NCBI GenBank assembly: GCA_016218465.1
Contig: JACREA010000079.1
Location: forward strand, 1-5,228
Source of the DNA: Nitrosomonadales bacterium
Lineage (GTDB): Bacteria > Pseudomonadota > Gammaproteobacteria > Burkholderiales > Gallionellaceae
Length of the DNA stretch: 5,228 nt
Direction of reading: 5' to 3'
Under the pieces are notes generated by a model that was not told where the DNA came from, did no database searches, and saw nothing but the letters and a program-made list of their open reading frames with translations. The stretch's first letter is position 1. Every line of letters starts with the position of its first letter. A program made the position numbers and the translations under genes. Of the stretch, positions 4,858-5,228 are shown piece after piece.

Positions 4858-5228
4858 ATGAAAAGATCGATTACACCAACGCCGGTTGAGAGGGTGATGC
4901 GCGAGGAAGATTTTATCGTTTCCATGACCGACATCAAAGGCCGCCTCACTTATGGCAACCGGATTTTCATCGAATTCTCGGGTTATAGCGAGGCCGAATT
5001 GCTTGGCTCGCAGCACAACATCATCCGTCATCCAGATATGCCGCGCGCTGTGTTCAAGCTGCTGTGGGACACGATCCAGAGCAAAAACGAGTGCTTTGCC
5101 TATGTGAAAAATATGTCCAAGGATGGCGGATTTTATTGGGTTTTTACCAATGTCACACCGACTTTTGACCTGTCTGGCAACATCACCGGATACCTGTCGG
5201 TGCGCCGCAAGCCCAGGTTGAGCGGGAT
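4858..5228 (+). CDS. aer: Aer-like PAS redox/energy sensor (5' part; runs off the window)
   Basis: The 123 visible residues are a PAS domain with no membrane segment so far. It follows the N-terminus of E. coli Aer closely, down to residue number: Asn34 in YGNRIF, Arg57-His58-Pro59-Asp60-Met61 (IIRHPDMP), Trp70, then VKNMSKDGGFYWV and the closing GYLSVRRKP. In Aer this PAS binds FAD and reports electron-transport state to CheA through a C-terminal MCP signalling domain, giving aerotaxis. Retention of the FAD-region residues Arg57, His58, Asp60 and Trp70 supports a flavin cofactor here. Its place at the end of a che operon fits a receptor that feeds this CheA. The rest of the protein is outside the window, so a membrane anchor and MCP domain cannot be confirmed; a PAS-only or PAS-MCP soluble protein is also possible. 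Confidence 0.82.
   Translation, partial: MKRSITPTPVERVMREEDFIVSMTDIKGRLTYGNRIFIEFSGYSEAELLGSQHNIIRHPDMPRAVFKLLWDTIQSKNECFAYVKNMSKDGGFYWVFTNVTPTFDLSGNITGYLSVRRKPRLSG

Overview
The window is a compact, all-forward chemotaxis operon from a flagellated proteobacterium. A CheZ phosphatase together with CheV-type coupling proteins and an E. coli-like CheY points to a beta- or gammaproteobacterium. Overall style suggests a betaproteobacterium, possibly of the Nitrosomonadales/Gallionellaceae type, but that is an impression and not a sequence match.

Layout: the 3' part of a first cheV (1-516, start lies upstream); a second, paralogous cheV (591-1538); cheY (1626-2015); cheZ, overlapping cheY by four bases (2012-2782); cheA (2884-4779); and the 5' part of a gene for an Aer-like PAS redox sensor (4858 to the window end). 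No promoter, intrinsic terminator, RNA gene, IS element or CRISPR array was recognised, and no gene-free stretch exceeds about 100 bases.

The proteins form one pathway. A sensor such as the Aer-like protein couples through CheV (CheW domain plus receiver) to the histidine kinase CheA. CheA passes phosphate from its Hpt histidine to CheY, which acts on the flagellar switch, and CheZ dephosphorylates CheY-P. The CheV receivers may act as phosphate sinks or in adaptation. CheA shows no recognisable P2 (CheY-docking) domain. cheW, cheR and cheB are not in the window.

The striking non-genic feature is a family of degenerate tandem HEPTAMER arrays. They occupy all four intercistronic gaps as inverted pairs able to form long hairpins. 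Arrays with the same period also lie inside the coding sequence at the 5' end of cheZ (two arrays) and in the CheA linker (an inverted pair). The seven-base word differs from site to site, but the period and the arm complementarity are kept. The first and last gaps share nearly the same word, and two others fall in a second related group. This looks like a recurring repeat family shaping operon junctions and protein linkers, and it is the most interesting content of the window.
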